A stretch of 64,000 bases of DNA from Polytrichum commune (Eukaryota; Streptophyta; Polytrichopsida; Polytrichales; Polytrichaceae). The stretch is from NCBI GenBank assembly GCA_950295325.1, contig OX485804.1, positions 8,370,001-8,434,000 on the forward strand. The letters are read 5' to 3'. Position numbers and translations under genes: made by a program. The notes beneath the pieces are model-generated. The model made no database searches. It saw only the letters and a list, made by a program, of their open reading frames with translations, and was not told the origin of the DNA. The stretch's first letter is position 1. Each line of letters begins with the position of its first letter. Below, in pieces: positions 35,930 to 48,369 of this stretch.

Positions 35930-37511
35930 GTAGCACAGCAAGAGAAGCTTAAGATGGTATTGATGACCTGTGTGACCTAAACCGATTGTGCTTTCAAGCC
36001 CATTTCTAAGCCCACTATCACTGCTTGCAGAAAAATTAGAGAATGGAGTGCCCATGTTTGTTCACCTTCGCAAAGCACACAAGTTTGTGGTTTGAGTTTC
36101 ACATTTCCGACGACGCTTATTTATGGACTACATAACCAACGAGAGGAGAGTGGATGATGAGTTCTGGCAGTATCGAGACATCACATACTCAAGCTGTCCG
36201 TGGGGGATGACTGAACATTTCATAGACTTTGACTTCCTTCTAAAGGTGAGGTCCTATCTAGGCCACGCGCCCACCAAATTGTAGTGTGAATAAGGACAAA
36301 CCCGCCCAAATGTAGAGGGAGTTTGGTGGGGTAGGGTTTGTGTGTGTCAACTAGCTACTCCCATCTTCTCAAATCTAGGTTCACCTACTAACCTCCTCCT
36401 CTAGTTTATCAAGGATGGACTTCTAGACCAGCATTGGTTCCCTTCAGTTGGCAAGTAGTCTCAATCTTTCGGAGACTGATTTGTAGGTTAAAGATTCTTT
36501 ATTGGGCCCATGTGAATAGCAGCCTATGTCCATGGCCTTGCACATTATAGCGGACTGCTATAATGTGGTTGGATGGCGGCTTGTGCTTAACTACATGTGA
36601 ACACTTATGACCCAATATTATCTAGAATCTAGTGGGCAAGCAACCTACATGAAAACTCACCCTAAGTTTCCTCTAAACCATATTTGAAAGTCATACTTTA
36701 TCATATATCTTTAATTTGAGGTCAACCCCTTAAGTCTTTGGAGGGTTAAAAGCATGACCACACATTGTACACCAAAAACTACCATCAAGGGTGCTAAATC
36801 AAACTTTAGTTTAAAGAAGAGTACCTCGTCTATATGCTCCACACCTTCACTCTATATAAGCATTTCAAGTTGTGCTTCTTGTGATCAAAACTAAAGTCTT
36901 ACAATGCACAAGACCCTATATAGGAATTATTGAGCATGTAGAAATCTAGTAAAAGATTTCATGATAAATCAGATAAATTGTTGTCAGTGAATAGAAAAGC
37001 ACATGAGCGTTGCTGGAAGTGCGCCTTTCTCTCAACTTAGTCGAGTGACTGGTTATGGTTAAGATGAGTTTGGGACATGAAACTTTGAGCAAGCATCAAA
37101 GTATACATGAATAATGTGCGCCTCACTAAACTTGATGCTGAAATTGGTGTGGGCCAAGTGATCTAAACCTGCTCCAGTGAACACCACATCATTCGTCCAC
37201 AAATTCTGATACAAAGATTAAATTTACTGTGAAGTCTACTGAGTTTGTGAACTTCTCAGAAGCATAATCATGATAGTAGAATGCATTGGGGCAATGGCCT
37301 CTGGAAACCTGCTTGAGGGGACTTGAGTCTCAAATGCTTGTAAGCAGCTGATCACAGCAAGCCTCCAAACAATCCAAACTGCAATTGATTTCTGAAGAAA
37401 TGGAGTCACCTGAGACGAAAGTGTCAGCCTTTCTTTGTTCTGGCATCTCAAAAAGACATTCTGCCAAAAGTAGCAATGTGGGTGAGCAATCTGTGAGCCG
37501 ACAGAGGAATA
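35930..37511. other. Intergenic, with one exon-like remnant
   Basis: An open stretch at about 36104-36285 (+) reads MDYITNERRVDDEFWQYRD, then a Cys/Trp-rich segment and FIDFDFLLK, before a GTGAGG donor-like site and a stop. It looks protein-like in composition, but I cannot name a family, and no neighbouring exons were found. The rest shows no feature. Confidence 0.35.
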
Positions 37512-37538
37512 TGTGTGTGTGTGTGTGTGTGTGTGTGT
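37512..37538. repeat. (GT)n microsatellite
   Basis: Thirteen GT units. The sequence after it (TAGTTTGTTGACCTTGGTGA) recurs at about 37901-37922 after another short GT run. The two copies bracket the MITE at 37580-37848. Confidence 0.9.
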
Positions 37539-37579
37539 AGTTTGTTGACCTTGGTGAGATTGTCAAAGATGACGCAAGT

Positions 37580-37848
37580 CTGTTAATTCAATCACAGTTT
37601 TGGTTGGGAGTTGGTTATTTTGCATTCGAAACTTTCTACGTGTTGTAAGTTTTCAGTGCATGCTTGGAGTTGGTGTGGAGGTTTAAAGCAAGAACATTTA
37701 TATCGGCTCATTGGGGCCATATGCATTTTAGCACCTCTTGGTATTATAGCACCCCAAGCATGCACTGAAACCTTGCCAAACATGGAAAGTTTTGTATGCA
37801 AAACAACCAACTCCCGACCAAATCTCGGTTGCATTAAAGGATAACTCT
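37580..37848. mobile_element. Palindromic MITE of the ABCG-intron family, copy 1
   Basis: The left arm (TTTTGGTTGGGAGTTGGTTA, then TTTTGCAT) is inverted at the right end (CCAACTCCCGACCAAA). The arms also contain GCATGCTTGGAG and CCAAGCATGCAC. It is the only copy upstream of the ABCG start. Flanking sequence is locally duplicated. Confidence 0.6.
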
Positions 37849-38264
37849 AATTTGTGACCATGATTGCACAGAACAGTGGCACACAGATGTGTGCGTGTGT
37901 GTAGTTTGTTCAACGTGGTGAGATTGTCAAAGCAGATCAAAAGAGTCTGTTACCATGTTTGCGCAGAAGAAGAGATTTACTGACCTTTTGGTAGGTCAGG
38001 TAGACAGCACACGCATGATGAGCAGATCCTCCAGCAGGGTAGGTCGAAGGCACCAGAGGCGTTGTAAGGCAATTGGCACCCAATGTACACACAATGGTGG
38101 GCTGCCGTCTTTGTCAGATGTTGAAGTCTTCTATGAATGGTGCAGATCCATGCAGTCACTGTCTCGGACGTTGGGGCAACTGGTATGGGCACTGATCATG
38201 GTAAATTTGACCTGAAAGAGACACAAAACTTGCACTAGGTTTGTGTAACTGGTTACTGAGCCTG

Positions 38265-38762
38265 GAAGAAGAAGATGAGGTGCAAGCTTCTTCAAATGCC
38301 ACTTACAGAATGTTGCAGCTCCAAATGTTGAGCAGAATGTTACAAATTAGCCTATTGCAGGATTCTCTTAGTAAATTGTGACTCCAACTGAGCAATGGAT
38401 CAGTACCATGTGTTCCAAGATTTGAAAAGCCTAGTCGTCAAGATGATGAGCGCCTGGAAGAACAAAATAAGGTGCAAGCTTTCTTAGAATGTCTATTACA
38501 GAATATTTCAGTTCAAATGTTGCAGGATGTTACTCAAAAGCCCATTGCAGAAATCTCATAGTAAATTGTGACTACACTGGGCCAAGGATGAGCATCATGT
38601 GTTCGCCACTTTAAAATCCTGGCCGTCAAGATGATGGGCGATTTGAACAAGAAGATGAGGTGCAGGCTTCTTCTTTAGATGTCACACAGAATGTTGCAGT
38701 TCTAAATGTTGCAAATTGTTACAAAGCCAATGTATTACAAAATTCTCATTGTAAATTCCGTG
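38265..38762. repeat. Tandem repeat, period about 190 bp, 2.6 copies, upstream of the ABCG gene
   Basis: Units start at about 38265, 38456 and 38646 with AAGATGAGGTGCAAGCTTCT-type sequence and share GAATGTTGCAG, AATGTTGCA and GTAAATTGTGACT motifs. The third copy ends about 170 bp before the proposed ABCG start codon, so the array lies in the promoter or leader. Confidence 0.75.
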
Positions 38763-38930
38763 TGTATATCAACTCCTGGGCCTGTACTCTGGGATTTATG
38801 TATTTTTGCCTACTAGATTGCTGTCTTCTACTAGAAAACCTTCAATCTGCATACTAAGGACGTCTGAGACTGGTGGAGAATCGCCTCCTACTTCTGTCCT
38901 GCCTCAGAGAATCAGTTGTTGTCTTGTGCA

Positions 38931-41900
38931 ATGGGAAGCTCCATTTCGGAATCAAAAGACTGCTTTGCAAACGAAGTGCATCCACCATCTCCACCTGAAA
39001 TCATCAGCATTGAGGGAACTGGCCACGACGTAGACGATGAGAGAACCTTCTACTTTCTCTCCAATGCAGGTTCCAGTTTGCATATTCCAGAGTCTGCCAC
39101 ATTCCCCCAACTCAGATTCAACCCGGGTAAGAGGATCAAGAATATGATCATGTGACTTGTCACACATACCATACCTTCATCAAAGAACAATGTTGACTTC
39201 ATTTCTCAGACTTGGTCTAAAAACCTTAGTTTGGGAAGCAATGTCTTTGCGCTTGACATACATCTAATTATCTGTATTCGAATAGTGTTTTTGAGCATGA
39301 CTGGTTTTCATTGCTGTTTAGTGCAACATGAGGCTCCCGAACATAGGCAGTCGACGTATTTTGGGAGTGGGAACTCTACTGCCACCGATCTCACAGATAT
39401 TGAGCAGTTTCAAATCAATCCAATCGACATCCCTCCTGTCGGCTTGCAGGCAACCGCACCTTTTCCTATCATCTTGAAGGCGAGTTTACAAAGCCTTCAT
39501 CCCTGGCACTTGTTTGCGTGCACAAAAACTCTTAAATGTACTGGTTAAACTTATCTACTGTCTCTCAGGGAGAGACACAGAAATCTCATTTTAAAGTGGT
39601 TTGTGCTCTGTCTGTAAGCTTCAGGAAGCCATAGGAATAGCTCGCTCTCGAGCACCAGAGTTCAGAAATGAAGGAATCCTTTGATCTGGCTGCAACACCC
39701 AGTTTCATTAGAAACAAATCAGTTAGACATTAATTTTCTCTTTTCGTACAAGTTTACCAATGCAATTTAAGCTCCAAAGCAGAAGATGGCCGAATCCATC
39801 TCAAACCTGTTAAGGGTATGTCAGGACTTGAGGACGTGGAATCTAGAAGGTTGTATATTGGTTGGTCTGTTATGAGCTGAACACAAGTTTGTGCTTTGCA
39901 CAACATGCTTGGGTGTGTGTTATCTGCAGTTTGAGGATGTGAAATACAAAGTGGACATACCACCAGCCAGACAATCGTTGATTGCTCGATTCCGTTCAGT
40001 TGCCAAGGTACGCCATAGCCCAACTGAGAAATACATTCTCAACGGAGTGACAGCGTCGGTTGCACCAGGGGAGATTCTGGCCCTCATGGGTCCATCCGGC
40101 AGTGGGAAGACAACCCTGTTGAATATACTGGGTGGGCGTTTCCAAAAGAAAGTCACAGGCAACATCACTTACAATGGGGAACCATACAGTACTGTACTCA
40201 AGAGAAGGTCAGGTTATGTATATTTTCATCAATCACTACTATAGTAATTAGCTATACCTGGCAAACATTTCACCGATGTTGCCTTTTTTCAGAGGTTATT
40301 GATTTGAAGTAAAGTCAAGTGACCACTGTTTCTTCTCAAGATTGGAGCGTCATGATGCTTCGTACATGATAAATCCCACAGTAAGCTTCGAACTTATGGG
40401 TTTTCCTTACTTGCTACGATGTGTTATCCACAGGATAGGATTTGTGCCCCAAGATGATGTGCTGTATCCTATGCTGACGGTCAGGGAATCACTGGTTTTT
40501 GCTGCTCTTTTGAGACTGCCAAAAGACATGAGCCACCTTCAAAAGATTCAGCGAGCTGACACAGTGTTGACAGACCTTGGACTCGATAGGTCCGCTCAAT
40601 ACTTACTCTACACTCAAGATGGATGCAATTTGATAACAGAAAGATTAGGTACAAAAACTATGGGATGGTTGCAGTAGTAGACAAGGAGAGACTGGTTATC
40701 ACCACAGAAGTTAATGCCAATTTCACAAAAAATGCAGAGTTGGGTATACAGCCTTGCCTGTCTATCTTTCCTGTTCCTCAAGGTCTGTCAAAAAAGGAAT
40801 GAATAGAAAGCTAAGTATGAGTAGATGCGGCTCATCATACTTACAAATTTTGTAAAATTCGGTTTTGGTCTTTCCCTCTCCAATTTGCTCCTCAGATGTA
40901 GAAATACGAGGATTGGAGGGCCTTTCATACGGGGTGTGTCAGGGGGTGAGCGCAAACGTACCAGTATTGGATATGAGATACTGGTGGACCCTTCCATTCT
41001 CTTCCTGGATGAGCCTACCTCAGGCCTCGACTCCACTACGGCTCTCAAGATTCTCAAAGTTCTTCAAAAGAATTCTCAGGTACGATCGGTACATAGTCCA
41101 TCGACATCCCTTCTGTTCTGTCCAGTTCAGAACGAACCAACCAATACAGTAAACCCTCTGACTCAACATGACTTTTAGTCAGGAGTTCGTTATTTTGCAT
41201 ACAACACCTTCCATGTTGGGTAAGTTTTCCGGTACATGCTTGGAGGTAGTGCGTAGGTGTTATAATGAGTCTGGTCCTTAATGAACCGAGGTAAGTTGCC
41301 CTTTATCCAAATCCAATCACTACCTCCGAGGATGGGCCCGAAGTGGAAAAATATCATCAATATTGTAAACCTTATGTATTGCACATCTCACTGTTGTGTT
41401 TGTTTAGTTAATAACATAGCATGAACAAGGTTAAGAGGGAATTCTGCCATATTGGAATTGGTAAACTTGTTGTATGGAAGCTAACCTGTACGCTAATGTG
41501 GCCATTGGATTGTTATTGGAGTCCAGGTTGGCAGGGTGATTGTAACCACGATACACCAGCCATCGAGTCGGATGTTCCACATTTTTGACAAACTCATACT
41601 ACTCTCTGAAGGCAACGCCCTGTATTCTGGACACGCTAACGAGGCGATAGAGTACTTCCAATCGTTACACTTCACCCCACAGATTGCAATGAACCCTGCT
41701 GACTTTCTACTGGACTTGGCCACTGGGATGACAGAAGACATTACAGTGCCGGAAGAGCTTGAGAGATTGGTACATGGGATGATGAACATGTCTTCCACCA
41801 ATGTGGACAATGAACAACAACAACAACAACAACAACATAGCAGGATAGGTGGAAATCATAACGACATGATTTGGAGCTACAACAACAGCAATCTGGGACA

Positions 41901-44900
41901 AATTTCTGAAGAGTTTCAACGGGACTTGGTCGTCAAGGTATGATCACTAAACTGCCACAAGCAGTGTGATTTGATAGAATTTCACAATCATGTTTTTGGT
42001 TGTAAGGGTTTTCTAAAGAGGAGATGATTAATTAACACATGGATGACTGTGCTCTGCAACGGCTTATGAAGGCAGTAAGTAGCAAGGAACTGAAGAATGT
42101 GCTCCAGATTTATGGGTACTACATTAGAGTTATCCTATGACTCAAATGGAACTGTTCGTTGGTAGTTGGCCCCCTACAATTTTGCATTGATCGTTTTGCA
42201 TGCAATATTACTAATTTCTTTCCACTTACAGTGGTGTTTGCTTGGAGGAGATGTTTGGATTTGAATAAAGAGCAACCTACTTCGGTTCATTAAAGGCCAA
42301 ACTCATTTTAGCACCTCTTGGCATGCCAGACATGAGTTTAACCCTTAGTGGATCGATATAGAACGTTCTTCATTCAAACCTCCACACTGCCTCCAAGCAC
42401 ACACAAAAATCTTACGGAACATGGAAGGTGTTGTATGCAAAACCCGACCAAAAGCCATGTCGAGTTAGAGCATAACTCTTTTACTATGATTGCAACGAAT
42501 AGTATTTAACAAGGGATCAAAATCCATAGAAAAGATCCAGGCTAGAAGATAGTAAGCAAAAGCTTGCTGAAGAAAATACCAGAATGACAACGTCCTCATT
42601 AAGTTGACAAGGGGAAAGAAGTTTCCCAACTTCTCTTAGGCAGGACTAACAGTTGCTTGTTCTCCACAGTATTTGAGAAGAAAATACAAAAGCAAGGTCG
42701 AACCTGCTGAGAAGACATCCATTCATGACAGGCAGAAGGTGCCGCAGGAGTTGCAGAAAGCGGTACAGTCAAAAAAACAATGGACTTCATCGTGGGGCCA
42801 ACAGTTCATTATACTCTTAAAACGGACTACGAAGGAGCGCCGGAGAGGCTACTTTAGTAGCTTAAAACTTTTGCAGGTCAGATTTTCTTACGACCTGGAA
42901 TCAAAAATAGGTGGCTGGAGAAACTGAAATTCCTCCCTCTTTAATTTCATTTGCAGATCCTCGGGGTTACAGGGGTGAACAAATTTTCCCAATTCACAAT
43001 TTCAATTTGATATTCTTTGGGATTGCCTTTGTTCTTAGCACATATAATAATTTATATACCTAAGCGTGTACCCATGCAGCACCTTGTTCCCTTACTGTTT
43101 AATGAGAATGGTCAGTAGGTGAGCCGGGAAAAGCCCAAACTTGTGTGACTACTTGAAACACTTACCAAATTAAGATCGAAGGATTAATTTGCTTTACCAG
43201 TAACCTTGCATTAGTTTCACACCTTGAAAGGCAGTACCAAAATGTGCAGGCTGTAGGGGTGGCAATGCTTCTTGGTCTTCTCTGGTGGAAGCAAAAACTT
43301 GACACCAATGAAGACATCCAAGACCAGGTATCGATCCCCGTTATGCCAAAGAAAGGTTCTCAGAAAATTGATTTCAGGCTTACTTGACACCAACGTAAAA
43401 GTATAACAATTTCCAAGTCTTCAGAACTGAAAAATGTCTGATTCACCTACATTCAACTACTCTAGCAAAAAGCTGACAAGATAAGTGGTGCAAAAAGGCT
43501 TCAATAGGTACTATGCTTGAGAACTTAATGTAATATGAACGTCTCATCATATCCAGCCTTCTGTTTGGAAAATTTGAGAAATTGAGATCAAGAATTGAGT
43601 TCTGTTCTATTTCACTCTGACTTTTGGTCAGGAGTTGGTTGTTTTGCATACAACATATTCCAAAATTGCCAAGTTTTTGGTGGATGCTTGGAGGTTTGAG
43701 CAATGAACATTCTAGATCGGTTCATTTAGGGTCAAATTCTATTTGGCATACCAAGAGTTGGTCAAATGAGTTTGGCCCTCAATGAACCGAAATAGGTTGC
43801 TCTTCATTCAAATTCATGCATTACCTCCAAGCATGCACCACAAGTGGAAAGATATGATTGATATTGTCAGCAAAATAACCAATGGAAAATGACAAGGGAC
43901 TATCTCCCAACGAAAAGTCCCATTAAATTAAAGGATATCTATAATTTGTCATAGAAATATGACATTGCCATCTAAAGCAAATATGGTAAAGAACACTGAC
44001 CCTTTGTTCTTGCTTCCTTACAGCTTGGACTACTTTTCTACATTTGCATCTTTTGGGCAACTTCCGCAATGTGGACAACGCTCATGACATTCCCAATGGA
44101 AAAACAGAATTTAGCCAAGGAGAGAGCAGCTGATATGTATCGGTTGAGTGCATACTACTTGAGCAGCACAATATGTGACTGCCTGGCTGAGCTTATCTAT
44201 CCGACAATTTTCACAACCATACTTTATTTAATGGTTGGTCTAAGGAAGAGCATCACAGCGTTTCTATTCACGCTCCTTGCTACACTCCTAATCGGCATCA
44301 CTGGTCAGGCATGTAACAAAACTCATCCTTCTTTGATCAACGATCCTTGATCACCTATTCGAGCTACCCTTTAATTCAATGGGACTTTTCATCAGGAGTC
44401 ATCCCCCATGATTTTTCATGGATTGTTTTGCAAAATGAACGATTTCTTTCCACTTGGGATGGTGCATGCTCGGAGGTAGCGTTTACATGAATGAAGAGAA
44501 ACCCATTTTGCTTCATGGGAGGCCAAACTCATTTTAGCACCTCTTGGCATGCCAAAATGAGTTTGACCCTCAATGAACCAATATACAAAATGTTCTTTGT
44601 TCAAACCTCCACATGGCTCCAAGCATGCACCAAAACCTTCCCAAACATGGAAGGTGTTGTATGCAAAATAACCAATTCCCGACCAAAACTCGTGTTGAGT
44701 TAAAGGATAACTCTATTTGCTACCCAAATTGGGTCAAATCGACAGATACAAACGCGTAGTCCTTATAACACAAAATAACAGATACCCATGACCCATACAC
44801 AGGTCTCACATCAACAGGAAACTTGAATTCACTCTTCAGTGTTTTCTCAGTTAACCATTCTGTAAGAATCTGAATTACAAAATGCACTCAATCAGTTGTA

Positions 44901-45481
44901 CCTGACAGGGGTTTGGAGAGATGTTTGGGGCAGCAACACTGAGCCTGAAAAATGCTGGAGTGCTGGCATCACTCTTCCTTCTAATTTTCCTCCTCGCAGG
45001 CGGATACTATGTCCAGGTAACACAATTTCATGACGAAATAGAAAAATCCATCCCAAGAATGAATATTCAATGAGGATTTTATCCATGGCAGCCATAGAGT
45101 TAGTTACTCTTCACAAGATTCAAATCAGCATCTAAGTAGTTGTTGTTTCCAAAAATTGATGAAAATAACAGCACTGAAAAATTAATGAAATTGAAATGAT
45201 ATAGGTATACTAAGCTCAGCATTTTGTCAATGCAGAGAATGCCAAAATTCATGAGGTGGGTGAAGTACCTTTCGTTTGTTTTCCATGGATTTCGTCTTCT
45301 TCAGAAGACACAATATTCACCAGACCAAATCTATGGATGCTCAACAAAGTGTACAAGAATTGCAACAGCTCCAGCACTGCATGGGGTGGACCTCAACTCT
45401 GGAGTTAAAGAAGCTGGGGTGCTTCTTCTAATGGCCTTTGCATACCGTCTTGTGTCCTACATGTGCTTGCGTAGAATATAA
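38931..45481 (+). CDS. ABCG: ABCG half-transporter (white-brown complex type), 11 exons
   Basis: Exons: 38931-39126, 39322-39479, 39930-40207, 40434-40589, 40896-41079, 41527-41937, 42670-42876, 43250-43327, 44024-44308, 44909-45016, 45236-45481; 2307 nt, 768 aa. Domain order is ATPase then membrane domain, the ABCG arrangement. Walker A GPSGSGKT is at about 172, the Q-loop FVPQDD follows, the signature VSGGERKR lies near 277, Walker [13 protein letters not shown] near 300 and the switch His in TTIHQPS near 334. A Gln run (seven Q) occurs near 421. Exons 8-11 encode the hydrophobic segments. The segment [14 protein letters not shown] resembles the ABCG21/22 branch of plasma-membrane transporters, some of which act in abscisic-acid-related responses; substrate is unknown here. 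Half-transporters work as dimers. Introns 2 and 9 start with GC, and four MITE copies lie in introns. Confidence 0.92.
41150..41385. mobile_element. Palindromic MITE, copy 2 (ABCG intron 5)
   Basis: Shortened copy: TTTTAGTCAGGAGTTCGTTA then TTTTGCATACAACACC on the left; the right side has decayed after GGGCCCGAAGTGGAAAAATA. It lies wholly in the intron between exons 5 and 6. Confidence 0.5.
42127..42479. mobile_element. Palindromic MITE, copy 3 (ABCG intron 6)
   Basis: Left terminus GAGTTATCCTATGACTCAAA; right terminus, reverse-complemented, GAGTTATGCTCTAACTCGAC. The interior includes ATTTTGCAT, GCTTGGAGG, CCAAGCACAC and GGAAGGTGTTGTATGCAAAA. It defines the family termini best together with copy 5. 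Confidence 0.6.
43590..43942. mobile_element. Palindromic MITE, copy 4 (ABCG intron 8)
   Basis: Contains TTTTGGTCAGGAGTTGGTTG, GGATGCTTGGAGG, then the inverted CCTCCAAGCATGCACCACAA and a right end with AAATTAAAGGATATCT. Ends are less clear than in copies 3 and 5. Confidence 0.55.
44361..44713. mobile_element. Palindromic MITE, copy 5 (ABCG intron 9)
   Basis: Left GAGCTACCCTTTAATTCAAT; right, reverse-complemented, GAGTTATCCTTTAACTCAAC. The right arm contains GGAAGGTGTTGTATGCAAAA and CCGACCAAAACTCG. It sits in the intron that starts with the non-canonical GC donor. Confidence 0.6.
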
Positions 45482-45995
45482 CTCCATCAAATTCAATAAG
45501 ATTATAGGAACATACGTTAGTACTTTATTGAGTTCCATAACTCCTGTCTTTGTTTGCAAGTAGAAAACAGCTTATATTTCATCAACTTTCAAAAAGATGT
45601 TATTTGACCAGTGTTGTTGCCGTCCCAATTTCTTAGGGAAAAATAAAGAGATTCCAGTCCACTGGCAGCCGACAGTGTTTCCAGAATGAAATAAACAAAG
45701 AGCAGCGCTTTCCCTCCATGATAACCCTTTTCAATACAGAAAACCAAGATTTTGAGTTGATTCTGTGACTTTAATCCATCAAAGTCCCACGAAGGTTTTG
45801 ACCAATGTATTCCTGAGGACTGCTAGTTTGGCAAAAAATCACTCAGCAAGCATAATGACTTCACAAGAGAAATGTTTTTGATTCTGAGTCAATAAGACCC
45901 ATTTGACTATTCACTAAAATACAATCAAGACCTCGGCCATTTACCAAGTCTGAAAAATAGATTGTCCAATAATATTTCAACGTCATGAATAATCA
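45482..45995. other. Convergent 3' flanks of the ABCG and zinc-finger genes
   Basis: Only 514 bp separate the two stop codons, so both 3' UTRs fall here and could overlap. No other feature is seen. Confidence 0.5.
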
Positions 45996-47858
45996 TCACA
46001 AACGTCGAGAGTAACCTGATCCTTTACAGGTCTTGCATAGGATTAGTCCTGCCACACCACACAACCAGACCCTCAAATCAGCCATTATCTGTGTTCTACA
46101 TAGTTTTCCAATCGTCAAATAAATTTATTGCAAGCTGATCAATCCATATGTAAACAAAATGTTGCTGAGAATGAAGTATACCTGCCCCTTTGCAGACACG
46201 ACAGTCTCCCATTCCAGTATCAGTCTTCATCTTCCCGTCTATGCAAAATACACACTTCACACCTCCTGTGCAAGGAAAATATTCCAATAGAAATCAGCTT
46301 ATTTCCCTTGAGTTGAAGGCCACAAAGGCCAGGTTCAAAAAAACAAGAAAGAAATCATTCTTAAACAATTACGCACCTCATATCTGACAAGTATGGTGCA
46401 CATCTGGTCGAGTGTTACAAATTCTTTGCCTAATACTGCTATACATCTTAGGTTTAAAAGAAGCTTGTCGGTGTAACATCGGTGTTTCCAAATCTTCGTC
46501 TAACACCGGTATACTGCTTATACTATCCGTATACATCTTGGGTTTAAAAGAAGCTTGTCAAAACACCGATGTACATGGGGTTTAAAATAGGCTTGTCGGT
46601 GTTACAATTAAAAGAAGCTACATAGGTGTTACAAATTCTATGTCTACCACGGGTTAACTATCCATACTATCAGTAGGTATACATCTTGCGTTAAAAAGGA
46701 GCTTGTAGCTTACCATTTCCTCCACACCTTGCACATGACACTGGGTCCCCCTGCATTAACAACCCATCACCTTCGCCCATGAGATCTTTGAATCTGGCTG
46801 ATAGAAAAAGCTCTCGGAGTTATTGCCTCAACTGTTTCCCTACCGGCATAAGACTTTAAAGACCTAAACCACGTGAATGGTATGCAATGAAAGTGCGATT
46901 GTCCCACTTCTCCCATCAATCATTCGAAACACCTAACGGTTCATTCATACTGTCATGTACCAAGTTCAACCACATCCAGGAGTGTTGTTGTTGTATTGTT
47001 GCTCTCTACTTTCCATCATTCTCCTTTGCCATGGCACAGAGCGAAGCTTGTGTGACATTCTATGTACCAGACGATGCTCTACAGTCCCGTATATTGTAAC
47101 TGCTATCAATCCTGTATGAATTTGGAAATGAAGACCAAAAAAGGAACAAAAACAAAGTAGCGAAACTCAGTCGCAAAAGTCACCATCACCAAGATTTTGA
47201 CACAAGGAGCTTGAAGATCACTGACCTCTCAACTCAACGGAGATAGAGGTTCTTGATAGACCACTAGAATTCCAAACTATTCGACTCAATTCTAACATAG
47301 TACATCGATAATACTGAAATTGCAAGGTAAGGCGGAGGCTTTATGGTGGATTATCATCTGACATTCTCATTTACTAGATTCAATAGAAAGGATTGATGCA
47401 TTTCTCGAAATTACCTTGAGACCATAGTAAAGAGAGGCCGAAGTCGCAACTAACACACTTGCGCCGATGATGAGAGTTTGTAGGTTTTCCGGATCCATTT
47501 CGGCCAGCACTAATCTCACCGCTGGCTCCAACATTGCCGCCCTACACTGCTGCAACTCCAACCCTCTCCCAATTCTTCGCCTCCGTAGTACCCCATGCCA
47601 ATTCAACCTGGCAACAGACACACATGACCTCCAATGAATGCACTCCACCCTTCCGACTATTGTGCTACCAATCCCAGACCTAACCTGCAAGAATTGACAC
47701 AGCAATGGTGCAATCTCGCTCCGCCTTCGAAGCTGTGCAGGTAAACTACTGAACCAAATTCGGTGTTCCGGATGTGATTGGGATGAGCAGGATGTGGCCG
47801 AAGTGGAGGGCATCGAAGGTAATGAAAATGAGATGGACTGCAATGTGAGGCATGCCAT
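45996..47858 (-). CDS. Plastid DnaJ-type cysteine-rich zinc-finger protein (BSD2/PSA2-like), 4 exons
   Basis: Minus-strand exons 47858-47415, 46750-46714, 46265-46182, 46048-45996; 618 nt, 205 aa, all GT-AG. The chosen ATG is in GCCATGGC context; an in-frame upstream start at 47954 would add 32 residues of low-complexity Lys/Glu sequence. Residues 1 to about 60 are Ser/Pro-rich like a transit peptide. A hydrophobic segment ([20 protein letters not shown]) lies at about 125-145. Four CxxC pairs follow (CARC 154-157, CVFC 165-168, CRVC 182-185, CKTC 193-196) with GxG spacers, and the protein ends GSGYSRRL. This is the DnaJ central zinc-finger fold without a J domain, as in small plant chaperone-like proteins. 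Likely a plastid protein-folding or assembly factor, possibly membrane-anchored. Confidence 0.85.
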
Positions 47859-48296
47859 GGCTGATTCTTCTTCTTCTTCTTCTTTCTTCTTCCTTCCTCC
47901 CCCTTCAGGGATGGATTTCGCAAGCTCAGACGAGTGTTTGAACTTTACGAACAATATCCAAACGTCCCTGCAGACCAGGAGCGCAATTGGGGCCTCAATT
48001 CTGCTGATGTCATTATTTTCTTTAAATTATTTTATGGTTTTTAATTTTTTTTGGATTTTCGGAAGCCATGTCACAGTGCCACCATTTTTCACTGCCAAAA
48101 GAAAAAGTTAGCGGTTCGATGTTGTAAGCTTAGTCACGTTTACCTTTTCATTTTCTATTCTCAGAATAAATTGACTACGTGGATGTCGAATGGGATGTGC
48201 ACAGATGGACCCCGCAAGGCAGCCACAAGGGAGCATGAGCCGTGGACGGCGCTGGGTCACTCTAGAGAGTTCTCGGGTCTTCTACGAAGTTCTCAC

Positions 48297-48331
48297 ACTC
48301 TTCTTCTCTTCTCTTCTCTTCTCTTCTCTTC
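48297..48331. repeat. TCTTC pentanucleotide repeat
   Basis: About seven TCTTC units just upstream of the heat-shock element. CT-rich tracts are common in plant leaders. Confidence 0.85.
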
Positions 48332-48351
48332 AGTTCTCTTCCCCCTTCCTT

Positions 48352-48369
48352 TTCTTGAATCTTCTTGAA
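48352..48369 (+). promoter_or_regulatory. Heat-shock element, four perfect units
   Basis: TTCTTGAATCTTCTTGAA is an exact TTCnnGAAnnTTCnnGAA, the alternating array bound by heat-shock factor trimers. It ends 150 bp before the CLPB3 ATG used here. The nearby TTC-rich repeat raises the chance of a fortuitous match, but the GAA units are not part of that repeat. Confidence 0.7.

Noticed and set aside
48260..48295. Second heat-shock element around TCTTCTACGAAGTTCTC
   Set aside because: Unit spacing is wrong (TTC-3-GAA, GAA-1-TTC), so it does not meet the nGAAn consensus.
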